DNA of 64,000 bases from assembly GCA_000149265.1 (NCBI GenBank), contig CH003109.1:12274-76273 (forward strand), read 5' to 3'. Origin of the DNA: Ciona savignyi (taxonomy: Eukaryota; Chordata; Ascidiacea; Phlebobranchia; Cionidae). Both the position numbers and the translations under genes were made by a program. The notes below the pieces were generated by a model. The model saw only the letters and a list, made by a program, of their open reading frames with translations. It did no database searches and had not been told where the DNA came from. Shown piece after piece: positions 46,301 through 61,300 of the stretch; positions within the stretch are counted from its first letter, which is position 1; each line of letters opens with the position of its first letter.

Positions 46301-49300
46301 ATTTTGTATTTTTTTCAAATAATGAAGATTATGTATTTTAAAAGTAACGAATAGTTAGTTTAGTTTAACTTACTTTATTTTTTCTTTTCACGATAAAAAC
46401 ACGAAGCATTTTTTTTGATAAAATTTGAAAAACGGAAAAAACGACAAAACGACAGCAGTTAGAACACGTATAAAAACCAATAAATTAAGTTTCGGTATAA
46501 TTAGACATGGCCGCTAAACCCACATAGACATAATTGGGTTTTCATACTAAGCTGGATACCTTGGTTTTGATTAAAACCTGTAATGCAAATAAAAATAAAT
46601 GGAATGCTTTTTGCATAACTATCTCTAGTCACCTTTGGTGCAGTTTTAAATTCAGATGGAAGTCAGAATCATAAGTAAACGTGTGTTCAAGCTTTTAATT
46701 GATTTTCCTTGCAGGGGTTCTGGAACGGTGTGCTATCCGTATATATTGTTCCCAATGGATAACAGCATCACTTTCTTCCCTGGACGAAGAAGCAGGCTGT
46801 CATTTATGTGAGTTATTTTGTGTAAGTTGGTTAGTTATCTCTGCAGCAGTGGTAGTAATGGACGAAAGGTTATGAGATCCAAACCTATCACTTATGAATA
46901 CGAAAAAAACCTTACATATTGGCTAGGTAATCTGTCTGTTGCCCGTGTTATAACATCCCCTAATTTTTTTAACCAAGGGGGTTAACACACGGACAATCGT
47001 CAGATCACCTTGCGCCCACTGTCGGTATATCAGATCTTTTGCAGTGTGTTGTGTATGATAGACATGTTCCTTTAATTTGGTAGAACCCATTAATCCAATG
47101 GCATTTAATACTTTAATGTAAATTATAATTCCAGCCTTCCCATCCCATTTGGAACTGAGTACTTTCAGTCGATTTACCTCAATGAAAACGGAATCCTGGC
47201 TCTTTCGCTCAGAAGGAATCTTAACAATTTGAGGTTGGACAACATCAACAACCTTCAAAACACCAACGGCATTCGGTACATTTCCCCCTTCCATGATAAC
47301 TTTGTTGGCGGAACTGTCAAATACAAGGTAAGAATAATAGATTAGAAATAATGAACCTTCATTTACAGTTTTACGTGCGAAATCTACTGACTAGATTTAA
47401 ACATAGAATCGTATTGAATAAAACTGTTTATTTTAATCAAAAATACATTAGAAAAAGTAAGAAAATCAATCCATACTTTTGCTTGTTATATCTACAATGT
47501 ATCTAACATTCTCACATCTTCACATAAAACTTTAATATTCTTAATAAAATTCCATATTGTCAAGCGCTACTCAATTTATACTTAACTGGCTGTGTTTAAA
47601 ACAAAACATCAAATTTCAACTATCAATTTTAATTTCACATATCAAAATCCGCCCGGTTAGTCTGGCGGGTAAGTGCGTCGCCTTTCAATCGAAAGGTTGC
47701 AGGTGCGAAACTGGTCGCTAGCTAGTCGGTTTTGTCCTTGGTCAAGGCACTTAACGGACATTGCTTGAACCCAGCGGATTAATGGATTCTTCCAAATTAA
47801 AGAAACGTGTCTATCATGTACAACACACTGCAATAGCTCTGGTAACCCAATGGGCGCGTGGTGATCTGACGATTGCCCGTGTGTTAACCCCCTTGGTTTT
47901 CCCATTCACGGGGATAAAGATGAATATTGTATTCAATTACTTTAAACCAAATATCAATTTGTTTAGCTTGACCAAAGCTTGAATGGAGTGACAGGATATT
48001 CATCAATTGTTGATAAAATACGAACCAAATTTGGAATCACTATGTCAATTAAAGTCCTTCTGCAAGTAGAGTGGAATGATGTTCTCATTTTCCCAGATTA
48101 TTCATTTCCCAATCAGGTATGTTTTGAGTGAACATTATCAATTGACCAAGGTTAAAGGTAACAAAAAATTTTTTTTTATCCAATTTGAATGTTAGGAAAT
48201 GTAACCTATTAGGTTGGCGGTTAGAGCGTCGCCTTTAAGCTGAAAATTTGCAGTTTCAAAACTAGTTGCTGGGTGGTGGGTTTTGTCCTTACACAAAACA
48301 TGTAGCAGATATTACCTTAACTCAGCTGATAAATTAGGTCTACTAACAGAATTACATCTATTATATAGAACATACTGCAATAGCCCGTTAACCCGTCTGT
48401 GGGCGCGAGGTGATCTGACGATTGCCTGTGTGTTAACCCCCTAGGTTTTCCCAATCACGGGGATAAACATGAATGAGATAAACATAAATATCCTATTCTC
48501 TTCCTAAATCTTAACAAAATGATTTTATCAGGGAAGCACATTCCAATGCATATTAGCGTCAGATGGAATTGAAACGATTGTCTTCTTTGTCTACCAAGGG
48601 GGTTTGATGAAGTTTTTACCAAACACAATGATTAGAAGCCAAAATAATGTTCAGATTGGATTCTTTAATAACTTGGGTTTGTTTCATCATTCTGAGGGCA
48701 ACTACCAACCCTACCTCAGCTCAAATACAGGTGAGTTGCGTTGGATGGAAATTGTGTTTATTATAATATCTTGGCATGAAGTAATATAATGCAATCACAG
48801 CAATAAACCATGTCCACAATAAATAAGCCATGCCCATAATAAATAAGCCATGTCTCAAATTATTACTTTATTTAAATCAAATTTTCAAATTATTGTTTTA
48901 ATTAAATTTCTGCATTTCAGGCACACTTGGATTGTATATGTATCAATTTTCTGCTACATCGAACAACATAGCCAAGTGTCTGGCCTGGTATAATGAGGAG
49001 AGGCTTCTGCCTCCATTGATCCCACGATTAAATTGTCCGTGGAGTTCAGCTGCCGCAGGAAGAGACACGAGATGGATACGAAAAGAAACCATTTATTCCT
49101 GGTGGAATATAGATCCTCAGACAGCTGTTCCTCCACGTTAGATTTTTATTAAATTATTTTTTCATTTCCTAAAATGTTGGTTTAGTCTGGTTCAACGCTT
49201 GGCCTTTCAACCGAAGCGTTGCAGGTACGAAACTGGTCGCTAGCTAGTTGGTTGTGTCCTTGGGCAAGGCACTTAACGGACATTGCCTGAACCCAGCGGA

Positions 49301-52300
49301 TTAATGGGTTCTACTAAGTTAAAGGAACGTTTGAATCATACACAACACACTGCAATAGCTCCGATAATCCGACGGTGGGCGCGAGGTGATCTGTTGATTG
49401 CCCGTGTGTTAAAGCCCTTTGCAATTTTCCATTTACAGGAACAAACATGAATATCCTATTGTAGGTACTCTGCAAATAAAAACTATGTAACTCTTTCATC
49501 AGTTGCTACTTTTAGTTGTTTAACTTAAAACATTTCAAATTTTTAGATTTTGAATTTTTACAGATTTCAAATTTTTAGATTTTAGTGAATCATAATTTTA
49601 AACTGAAAGAACAAAGGTCATAAAATAGTCAACCATTTAATTTTGTGCTTTTGTAATCAGTTAATAATTCTAAAAAATAAACTGTACATTACATACAATA
49701 GACACATTTTATACATTATGTACACAGCCCACTAGAACTCTTTAGATTAAAGCATTTTCCCATTATTTGTCAAAGGAAACCAACAAAGAGAAATGTTTAC
49801 ATTCATGGTCACTTATACAGTCTTTATCTCTCCTCAGGCACTACATGCTACCAGAGATTGTGGACGTCGGGCAGATCTCCAATGTGCTGTTACAGACGTC
49901 GTGCGCTATGGTCGGGTCCCTTGTACAGTCACACACAGCGCTATCAACTTCATCCCTTCAGGACTACCCCTGCCGACATTACTCAGTACATCAGTAAGTA
50001 CTCTATGCGATATTTGAGATAGTTTTACCATTTCTATTTTAGTAATCATATTTTCCTGCATGTAATTTAAGCAATTTAATGGACCTATAGCCTTGTGTTT
50101 TTGTTCCGAATATATAATTCCGATGAGATAAAATAAAGTCTTCCCATTTTTCCAGATTACGAAGTGAATCCACAAATACACTGTTGTACTGGACAGGCTT
50201 TGAATTTCCATTGCAGACTTTTTCAACAGTTACGACCAAATGAATTCGGCTTTTTCTATAGACCTCCCTTCTTTAGTAAGTTGGTATTCTGGAGTCATTT
50301 CAATAATTAAGGCCTGGTTCTTTAATTGAAACAATATTATGCACAAGTAGACATGTAGACAGCTGATGGTTAATGTTATATTCTGATTAATCTTGTTGGG
50401 TGGAGTTGGTGCTAAAACAATTGTCATCTTAAACTTTTCACCTTTTGCAATGTGATTAATATTGCCATAGCTTTTGTTAAGCCCTTTAGTCCACTGGGTT
50501 CAGGTGATATCCACTAATTTCTTCATTCAAGGACACACTTGATCGTCTGGGTTTGAACCAATAACGTTTCAATTGACAAAATATTTCAATTGACAGAATA
50601 AAGCTAAGTATCCAGTCATGGAAAGAAGAAAAAAGATCGATATTTGTTTTTGTTGCAAAAACTGATCATGTTTATTTTGTTTTTTTCGCTCCTTAATTAC
50701 AATAAAAAAGAATGAAATGAAAAATTAACTAAAGGAGGCAGGATAATGTCTTTATTCAAGCTCCAAAACTATTTTCCTTCTGTAGGATGGGGATTCGGTG
50801 ATCCACATATTGTAACCATCAAAAACGACCAATACACATTCAATGGACTTGGAGAATATTACATCATGTTGGTGGAAGGAAGCTTTGCGTTGCAGGGACG
50901 AACAGAACAAGCAATTAATATCAACGGAACCAAAACCCAAGCAACCCTCTTCACACAAATTGTCGCCAAGGATTACTTGAACAATAATACTGTATGTCGT
51001 TTATACTCTACTATACTATTACATACAATAGATGATGTGAATATGTTATGTTTTTTATTGCAGTGTGTTGTGTATGATAGACACGTTCCTTCAATTTGGT
51101 AGAACCCATTAATCCACTGGGTTCAGGCAATGTCCGTTAAGTACCTTGCCCAAGGATACAACCAACTAGATAGCTAGCGACCAGTTTCGAACCTGCAACC
51201 CTTTGGTTAAAAGGCAGGACACTAAACCAATATGCTACTTGTCAGACTAGTAATTGTTCTTAGACAAGGTACTTTATGAATTTTTACCATAAGTGGTCTG
51301 CTTGGTATAGTGGTAAAAGACGATGGCCATTACTAGGCGGATGCCGAGTTCAATTCCCATTCTTTCCGTTTTTTATCCGTGGCTGTGTCCCTAGGCAATA
51401 CACCTAATGCTGATTGCCAATTTATAAACATTGATTGGTTATTAAATATTTTTGTCTGACTGGTTAGTCTGGCGATATATTGCATCACCTTTCAATCGAA
51501 AGATTTCCGGTTCGAAACTTGTCACTAGCTGGTTGGTTGTGTCTTTGTGCAAGGCGCTTTACGGACATTGCCTGAACCCAACAAAATAATGGGTTCTACT
51601 AACTAAAGAAACATGTGTATCATATACAACACACTGCAATAGCTCCGATAACCCGACGATGGGCGCGAGGTGATCTGACGATTACCCATGTGTTAACCCC
51701 CTTGGTTTTCCCATTCCCACAGATAAATATGAATATCCTATTTTCTTTCTGAAACAGAGTAAGCTCCCCGACTACAGAAAATTTACCTGACAATTACTCA
51801 CCTTAGAAATCTCTTTTATAAGTAACTCTGACAAACAAAAAATCTCATCCAATTGATCATCCTAATTAATATACTTCAGGTGGAATTCCGAGCTGTGGGT
51901 AATAACACGGTAGTAACAATTAATGGCATGGTGACTGCATTCCAAGGTAATTTTATCTGTTTATTCGTGAACTACATAGTTATTAAATCATATTTTATAC
52001 CAAGTGTTTTATTTGCTTTATTGTCTGAAATGATTTGATTAAAGTGTTCAAAACACGTTTTAGAGCATATTAAGAAAATTAACTCAAAAATTTGTTTTAT
52101 TTCCAAGACACTCCGAGACTGTTGAATGGAATGACTTACCAGCGAATAAACACAACATACGAGGTAATAATTAACGCCAACGTGACGGTATCTGCGTTCA
52201 CCACCGGAGGCGTACTTGGGTTCTCGACCACTTCTTCCGACGTGTTCAATAATAACACTAGAGGGCTCATTGGTAAGTTGGAAATTAGCTTCTCATGATT

Positions 52301-55300
52301 TGGAGTAATTATTCACCCGCACACACTGTTTACATACAGCCCTGTTAAGATTGCAGAATAGATGTTAACATTGCATGCCCGTTTGATTCTTAAGTCTAGA
52401 AAATTTAACTAAAAGTTGTAATTTAAAGACTATTTTAGTTATTTAATATTCATTAGGCTTCAAAGACTTGTCTGATTATAACTATGCTAAGAATATTAAT
52501 TTTATAATATGACATTCTTTAATTGCTGTATCTTAACCAAAATTAAGAAGATTTTTCACATTTTCGCACCAAAGTGTGACACATCAAGCAGCATGGTGGG
52601 TTATAAAGTTTTTCATCTGATGGGTAACAGGTTCGAAACTAGTCGCCAGCTAGTCGGTTGTGTCCTTGCGCAAGGCGATTTTCGTACATTGCCTGAACCC
52701 AGCGGATTAATGGGTTCTACCAAATTGAAGGAACGGGTCTATCATAAACAATACACAGTAATAGCTTCGGTAACCTGACCCAAATTCAAAAATAACCAAG
52801 TGTCTATCTTGTCTTTTATGTCTTTGCCTATTATTTAGTAATGCTCTGTTTATCCCTGCTGTGCTGAATATAAAGGGTTATTTCTATGGTTATATAATGC
52901 AACCAAACAGTTGTATAAAGGAAATGCGAGTAGCGAAAAACCATGATATTCCAATGTATAATGTTTAATTTTTTGACATTTTATCTGATTTTCATTTCTG
53001 AATTATTTCAATATTTATTTATAGTCCATAATTTTAGTTTTTAATCTTAATACAAAATATTGAACAAAATAATTATTAATAATGTTAACAACTAATGTAA
53101 GATAATATTAGATTTCTTATACTATTTATCACAGGTGACTTTATCATGCGAAATGGAACTCAACTAAATAAAACGGAAATAAAGATAACTGGCCATAGTG
53201 CGCTTTTAAATGGGCAATTTGATCAAGCTAAAGTCTTTCCTTTTGGAGAATCATGTAAGAAAAACATCTTTTTTTTCCTTAATGTAGCTTTTTTTATTAT
53301 ATACTTTAAACGGAATACTTTATTTTAAAGCTTCATAATTGTATTAAAATTTTAAAATACTGTATAAATTTTAAAATGACAGCCTTATAATTGCACTGCT
53401 TAGCACACATATTTTACTTAGTGGATGTTTATCGTATTTTAATTATTCCTAGAATAATATTCGCTGTAAATGTGTTCGTTTAAAGTGGGTAATTATCACC
53501 AAAACTAAACCATTTTTTACATTTAATAAAAAATTTTACTTGTGTAATCTAAAAAAATCCTACAATCTATTTTTGACTTTAACCCCACATTTCAGGGCGG
53601 GTTTCTATGAGTGAGAGTTTGTTTAACTACAGTCAAGGAGGAAATTACAGCTTCTACAATCCAACTGGGTACGTTCCCGCTTTCCTACGCACTCTAGTGG
53701 ACAACACGAACAATGATACCCTCAACTCTTACATCGCTCAATGTGGCGACAATACCCTCTCTTGTTTGTACGACTTACTTTTAACCGGAAATCTTGCTCT
53801 AAGTCGTGCTTCAGGGGAAGTGGCTGTAGAAGCTACCAATATACACAGGGAAGCAGGTAAACCATTAGCTCATCACTACAAACTTTGACATTTAAAGCAA
53901 TGCTATCTGATAAACCAAACATAGCATAATAAAAAATTAAAAATGTGATAACGCCCCTCTTCACTTTTTGACTAAATAGGATAAAAAACATATTATCCTA
54001 CACTAACCCTTTAAAAAAGTTATCTAAAAATATTTCTACCATATCTTAAAAATATTTCAAATTTCTACCATATCTTAAAAATATTTCAAATTTCTACCAT
54101 ATTTTAAAAATATTTAAAATTTCTACCATATATTGAAAATATTTCAAAAAATTTCTACCATATCTTGAAAATATTTCAAAAAAATTCTACCATATCTTGA
54201 AAATATTTCAAAAAATTCTACCTTATCTTATAAATATTTAAAATTTCTACCATATCTTGAAAATATTTCAAAAAATTTCTGCCATATCTTGAAAATATTT
54301 CAAAAAAATTCTTTTATATCTTTATTTCATTCTAACATTCATGTCTGTTCCAGTGAATCGACCGCCAGTTGTATCATTCACGGTCATTGGTTCAGGAGTT
54401 GAATACGTCAACAACACTCTACGAATTATGTTGGGTGGCATGGCTGCTATCAGACTCACAGTGTCTGATCCTGACGGAGATTCCACAAGCACTTCAGTCA
54501 ACTCTGATGACATACCAGGATTATCATTAGGTAGGATGGTACACAAGCATTAACCCTGTTATGGAAATATCTCCTATAATAACTGCAATAGCTCCGGTAA
54601 CCTGACGGTGGGCACGGTGGAATCTGACGATTGCCCGTGTGGCTGTTTTAGAGTGTAAATCTCTCCTATAATTAGCGGACGGCAGACCTTTATGCTGTTG
54701 GTTCATGTTTATTTCTAGGATGAGAAACACAGGAGTGTATAACACCAGTAATTAGTCATTTTTTTACTTGTTGCATGAACTTAAGCTATTGCAGCGTGTT
54801 TAATATGCTGTATAGGTTGCTTGTGGAAGAAATCACCTATTTGCCAACCTTAATATAAATTGATCTCTTTTCAGATATGGGAAGTGCTTCCTTTTCTCCC
54901 CAAGCCTTCAATACCAACTCATCGAGTGAGAACCTGGTTATAACGATAGAAGTGAGCGATGGAACAGTTTCCACCTTGGTGCAGATACCTGCGCTGATCT
55001 GCAACTGCTCGGGCAACGGTGATTGTTTATGGAATGAAGCTGTGAGGGTTGGATCTCCAAATTATGGGGTACGTAGGATCGGATAATCATGTTTATACCA
55101 GGAATAGGAAAACGCAAGGGGCATTAACATACGGGCAGTCGTCAGATCATCTAGCACCCACTCTCGGGTTACCGGAGCTATTGCAGTGTGTTGTGTATGA
55201 GTCAGACGTTCTATCAAATTAGTAGAACCCAATAATCCACTGGGTTCAAACGATGTCCATTAAGTGCCTTGCCTAAGGACACAACTGACTAGCTAGAGAC

Positions 55301-58300
55301 CAGTTTCTTACCTGCAACCCTTCGGCTTAAAGGCGACGCACTAACCCACCAGGTAAACTGTCGGACAATTGTAGTGTGGTAGCCTCTTGGCACGATATTC
55401 CCCGTGTATAAAATGTTGGGTGATTTAGACACTGAAGAATTTGTTTTAAACTGAATTAATATTTTTTGTAGATTGTAAGTTGTTTATGCAACAACTCCTA
55501 CACTGGGGACACGTGTGCGGATGATACTGATGGTTGCCAGGGCAACCCATGCTTCGGGAATTGCACTGATGTCGCAGCTCCAGGAAGTGGATTTACCTGC
55601 GCACCTTGTCCTTCCAATCTAGCTGGTATTTATTTTGCTTATTTGCTTTTTTGTCTGTGTTCTTACACAAGTATGGGATGTCCATGTTTATCCCTGTGAA
55701 TGGGAAAACCAAGGGGGTTAACACACGGGCAATCGCCAAATTACCTCGCGACCACCGTCGGGTTACCGGAGCTATTGCAGTGTGTTGTGTATGATTCATG
55801 TTTCTTTAATTTGGTAAAAACTGATTGCTAAGTGCCTTGCCCAAAGACACAACCGACTGCCTAGCGTTCAGTTTACGTTCCAGCAACCCTTTGGCTAAAA
55901 GGCGACACACTGACCCACTGAGCAAATGCTTGGACAAGTGTATGTTAGATTACCTCACCATACATTTGACGATTTAAATCAAAAATGTTGAATCCAGGGA
56001 ACGGAGAGCAATGTACGGACCGAGATGAATGTAGGGACGGTGGCCACAACTGCGAGCAGAATTGCACAAATGTCGTTGGATCGTTCAACTGTTCCTGCAG
56101 GACTGGATATATGGTTGATATGTCCAACTCTTCTCAATGCGTGAACGCTAACGAATGTATGGACCCCAATATTTGCAATAGTTTCGGTTCTGCCACATGT
56201 ATGGATACTGTTGGATCCTACAGGTAAGTTTGTTTTCTTTTCAGTCATGCGAAAACACAGGGTTGATGCACAAAAATACCAACGACCCACCACCAAAATA
56301 TGCAGATACTGTGTCGTTGTACACACAATACCAACATTTTTTTTCAGTTTTTTTTTTAAATGTCAAACCATTCACCCTTTTAAATGAAATCTTGAGTTTT
56401 TCTTAGATTAAATTACATTTTGGATGCTTAAAATAAAAGTATTTATTAAAATATTTAATCCACAAGTGCACTCGAACAGCACTATGTTGGCTTTAACTGT
56501 TTTGCTAAAAAAATAATAGAAATCTTGTTTTGCAGGTGTCAATGCAACTCTGGGTTTGTGTTGAATGGAACAGTGTGTTCTGACATAAATGAATGCGATA
56601 ACGGCACGGTTTGTGATAACAGGACCACCCGATGTGAAAATACTGTCGGCTCCTACAGATGCCAATGTTTGACTGGTTACTCAAAGTAAGCGATAACTTT
56701 TTTTTACTGAGTCAAGTTTTGAACCCATGATGATCTCATTCTTGGGACCATTTTTCATTAAATCTGTCATGCACGTTAACCATTTAGCCACCCCACTGTG
56801 CTGAATGATGTTTTATATGATGGCCAGCTTATTAATTACAATATTAGGTTGATTCAAGTAATGGGAAATACAAAAGTTTTTAACATCTTCATGTAACTCA
56901 TTAATCCACTGGGTCATATATGTGCGTGGTCTAAGGATAAAAAAGCCAACCCACAAACCAGTTTCAATCCCGCAACCTATCGGCTGACGGCTAATGTTTT
57001 TCAAGTGATCTATGTAGCTGGACAATTAAAAAACTCAACTGTTGGAGCCATTAATTGCTTTTATTTTTGACTGTTTTTCTGATTGTAGTGAAACAGAACA
57101 ATAAACTAAGTCCATAAATTTTTTGCAGGGCAAATATATATTTGTCTTCCAATCTAGAATTCTATTTAAATAAGACTAACTATAGATAAGTAGGTAAAAT
57201 ATATTTATATTATAAGAAAAGCTGGGTGACGTGGTTTATTGTTCTGTTTATAATCTATAGGCAACAAAGTTCTAGCTGCCATACAACTGTTGAATCCATT
57301 TTTAATGTTTGTCGTCGCTTGTTTGTTGTTTAAAATTCTTTGGATTAAGCCTTTTCCCCAATTATTTGGACATTTTTTTGCAAGTAAAAACACAATGTAT
57401 GCTTAACCTAAAATATGACCTGAAATATTAAAAAAAAATAAATTAATAACAAATTTTAAATTTTTTCTAAAATATAAAATCAAATATTTAAAACTAATCA
57501 TCAAAAACAACTTCCAGAAATTCGAGCATCGCATCAGCGTCAGACCCATGTACAAATATCAATGAATGCACAGCGTCTCCTCGAATTTGCTCGATTCATT
57601 CCACGTGTAACGATAGCGATGGATCGTTCTTGTGCACTTGTGGGTAAGTGTGGGTGGAAACTATGTTTTCTATGGTTGTTATTTAAGTGTGGATGGGAAC
57701 TATGTTTTCTATGGTTGTTATTAAAGTGTGGATGAAAACTATGTTTTCTATGGTTGTTATTTAAGTGTGGGTGGATACTATGTTTTCTATGGTTGGTATT
57801 TAAGTGTGGATGGGAGCTATGTTTTCTATGGTTGTTATTTAAGTGTGGGTGGGAACTATGTTTTCTATGGTTGTTATTTAAGTGTGGATGAAAACTATGT
57901 TTTCTATGGTTGGTATTTAAGCAAACCTTAGTAAAAAGGTAAAAAATATTTTATCCTGATAACACATAGGACATAGGTTTCATGTAGAAACTATGTGGCA
58001 TTTTGTAAAGTTATTATTTTTGGTCTTATAAAAGTCAAAATTCCATTTTATATTTTAGCAATAAAAATGACTTAATGTTAATATCTCCTTCATTGGACCT
58101 CAGGTTTGGGTTCCGTAAACTCACAGCGACAATTTGCGAACATCAATTATGTTCCAACATCACTTGTGCACCAGGACTGATTTGCACGGAGGATATGCAA
58201 ACAGGGATTGGGATGTGTGGATGCCGGGGCAATCAGCATCTTTTCAACAACACTAGGTGTCTACGTAAGTTGGATTCGCCACGTTTTTATATTTCAAATA

Positions 58301-61300
58301 TTTTGTACATAGAAAAAGGTTTTAAAAAATCGAATATTATTTTTATACCCAGTAGTAGGAAAATACAGTTACATGAACAACTTCACAGTAATTTTACTCT
58401 GATCCCAATGTCACATATTCTTTTGAACAATTGTCGTAATTTCAGAGCGCATGGCTGTTTGAGTCACTTACCCAACCAAGTTATTTGACAGACCATAAAA
58501 CAATCCACGCCTGTTAATAACCCCAACAACTACACTCTGCTGTGTGGGCAAACTTTAATCAAGATATTCGAACATAAAAATTTTTTTTAATAAATTAATT
58601 TTTTTTTCAGCAAAGTTCCCATTTGTGCAACGAACTATTAAGGCTTTCCAGGAAGAATATAACAACCTAACCAGCCCTGTAACTTTGGCTTTTATTGCGG
58701 AATTTGTACGAACAGAGCTGCCCTTGTTTACGACCAGCAATATTATAGGGCTTCTCGTGACAAAACTAAGTCGTGGTTCCACCATTGTTGAGTAAGTATT
58801 CCGATCGTTTTCGGGAATAAATGAAGTTTAAAATAATTAAATATTTAAATTTTAGGATAGGATATTCATCTTTATCCCCGTAAATGGGAAAACCAAGGGG
58901 GTTAACACATGGGCAATCGTCAGATCGCCTCAATTTGGTAGAACCCATTAATCCGCTTAGAACCCATTAATCCGCTGAGTTCAGGCAATGTCCGTAAAGT
59001 GCCTTGCCCAAGGACACAACCGACTAGCTAACGGCCAGTTTCGCACTATTTAAATTTTATTGTGATTAATTACCGCACTGTTGAGTTCCAGTGTTTCGAC
59101 TGTGGACACAAGGGAATCTGACAATAAATTTTGTAGATATTTACTCTCCAACCGTCCATCTCAGGTTTGAAGCACTTGTCGGCCCAAGCAGCGCTAATGT
59201 CACGCATGAACAGTTACTCATAGAAATCAATCAAGCAATCGACTCAAACACTTTCAACACCTCGTTGTTGATAGACAGACCAACTGCAGGTACGGTGTTT
59301 TTTTTATTTGCCATTCTCATTAATTTGAGATTTTCACGGTACTTTCAGACTAAGTACTACTCTAGACATTATTTTTCACAGTTTTTTCCCTAGAAAATCT
59401 TAAAGCCCTAACTTGTTCTAGTGGGATTAAATGTGTCGTTTAAAATATATGTAATATGAAACAGTGTGGTTACTCACTTTGTTCTCCCACCCATGGGGAT
59501 AAACATATATGAGTCTTATCAATCCACTAATTTGGTATGAATCACATTGGAAATTTATTGATGGTAAATCACCCGTGTATAATGGATGGTTGTAGTTTTG
59601 GATCTACTCCCTGCAGAATTCTGTGTACCTAAGTTGACAAATTAAAATAATGGTAGAAATAACTCCTTGCAGTACTTCCCAACATAACTGCTGGGTGTGG
59701 TGCGGCACCGGCGCAAACGAGCATCACTCTCAGTACTTTACAAAATGCTGTGTTGGATTCTTCGCTGTCTTGCGCGCCAAATGTGGTTGGGATCAGGTTG
59801 GTAATTGCCCTAAAAACGCTTTATTTACAACAAAATGTTTACGCTTTGAAAACTTTGAATTAACTGCTGACGCAATTTTAGATAATTTAAGTCTTTTATA
59901 AAAGCTAAAAAATCCTTTATCGCTTTGATATAAGTCTTTGTGAAATACGACTAGAGTCAATTAACTGTAACTTATCCTTTCCCACAAAGAGTTTTGTCAA
60001 GTTTTAATTCCCATTATTTCCAGTTTCAACGTTTGTAATTTGACGAGATCTGGAATAACAGCTGATCGGATAGTTATTGCCGGTCCAGGCCAGGATGTTT
60101 TAAACGTTTCTGCATCATGCAAACCAAACTTTATCCGAACTAGTGATGGCCAGACATCTGCAACTTTTCTGTTGTTTGACATATTATCTTGTGGGGTCCA
60201 AGCAATGGTGAGTTTGTTTGATTGATTAACTTTCTATCTTATTTCGATAGCTTGGTGGGTTAGTGTGTTTCCTTTTGGCCGAATGTTTGCAGTTTTATAT
60301 CGTTAGCCCGTCTGTTTATCTTTCGGCAAGAAAAGTGGAAATCGTGTTAATCATTATTTGGTTTAAAAAAAAGGAACGTTACATACACAACACATTGCAA
60401 TAACTATGTTAACTATACAGTGGAGTAATGTATCGATTATGTGGGGTAAGTTTCTCGAGATCTTTACTGAACTGGATAAAACTTGATTATTCTGTCTATT
60501 CCTATCCCTATGAAAGCAACACGATGACAAGCAGTCTTGTGAGCCACATCTGTCATTGCAAACTGTGTATTTTTCAGATGACAGAACGGGAATTGAGATT
60601 ATCCTACTCTGTGAGAAGTTTACCACCAGTGGCAGGAAGTGCGATTGTTCAACGGTATTACGAAACCATGTCTGTTTTCAACTGCACCTTCCAACCGAAC
60701 TGCAAATGTAGATGCCATGATTTTTCCCAAAATTCCGTAAGTATTTTTAAAAAGTAATGCGCAAATAAGATAGTAGTAATGGGTCCAAGACAGCAACAAG
60801 GTATGTAAGCTTTATAAGTCTATTTATATAAAGTAAACTTTGCATACATTAGCCACAATTATTAGTTAAATTTGTTTTCAGTATTACCCATTATTGGTTA
60901 AGAACCTAATTTTTTTCTAGTCCTAACTAAAATCACTTAACTAGGTTTAAATTTACTTGGACTTTCGTATATTTGTGTACGTTCATCATATCACTTAATT
61001 TTTAAAAAACAATTCTTCTACAGGACGGTTTCATTTGCAAATCCTGCTGTTTCTGGTCAATTCCAGATTGTGTTGGGCTTGTTTCGTGATCGGAACTTTA
61101 CGACGATGTTCCAATCTGGCGGCAATTCACCAATTGTTCAAGTCAGCGATTACATCTATTTCAAGGCGGCTGTTGGAATATCTGGTGCTGTGTTACAGGT
61201 ATAATCTGTGTAATTTTATGATATACATGAATGTCAACTTTAGTAATATGGTGCACTGTAAAGTATATACATGAATACTAACTTAGTATTATTGTTTACA

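Larger units (their letters stand above)
46715..50275 (+). other. Mosaic gene block: NIDO and AMOP domains
   Basis: NIDO exons 46715-46807, 47135-47327, 47967-48116 and 48532-48730 ([51 protein letters not shown]). AMOP exons 48921-49136, 49838-49993 and 50156-50275 ([19 protein letters not shown], then [29 protein letters not shown]). The CLAWY..E motif and the later CC pair are AMOP signatures. Confidence 0.85.
50786..54530 (+). other. Mosaic gene block: VWD domain and following mucin-4-like linker
   Basis: Exons 50786-50991, 51880-51946, 52108-52272, 53135-53254, 53596-53856 and 54354-54530. VWD marks: [40 protein letters not shown]. Then [13 protein letters not shown], as in mucin-4/SUSD2 relatives, and a stretch with VSDPDGD that could be an Ig-like fold. 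Confidence 0.85.
54875..58264 (+). other. Mosaic gene block: second EGF cluster
   Basis: Exons 54875-55068, 55472-55625, 55998-56223, 56536-56685, 57518-57643 and 58104-58264. Cys-rich modules with [46 protein letters not shown] and [12 protein letters not shown]; the last exon is a partial or divergent module. Confidence 0.82.
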
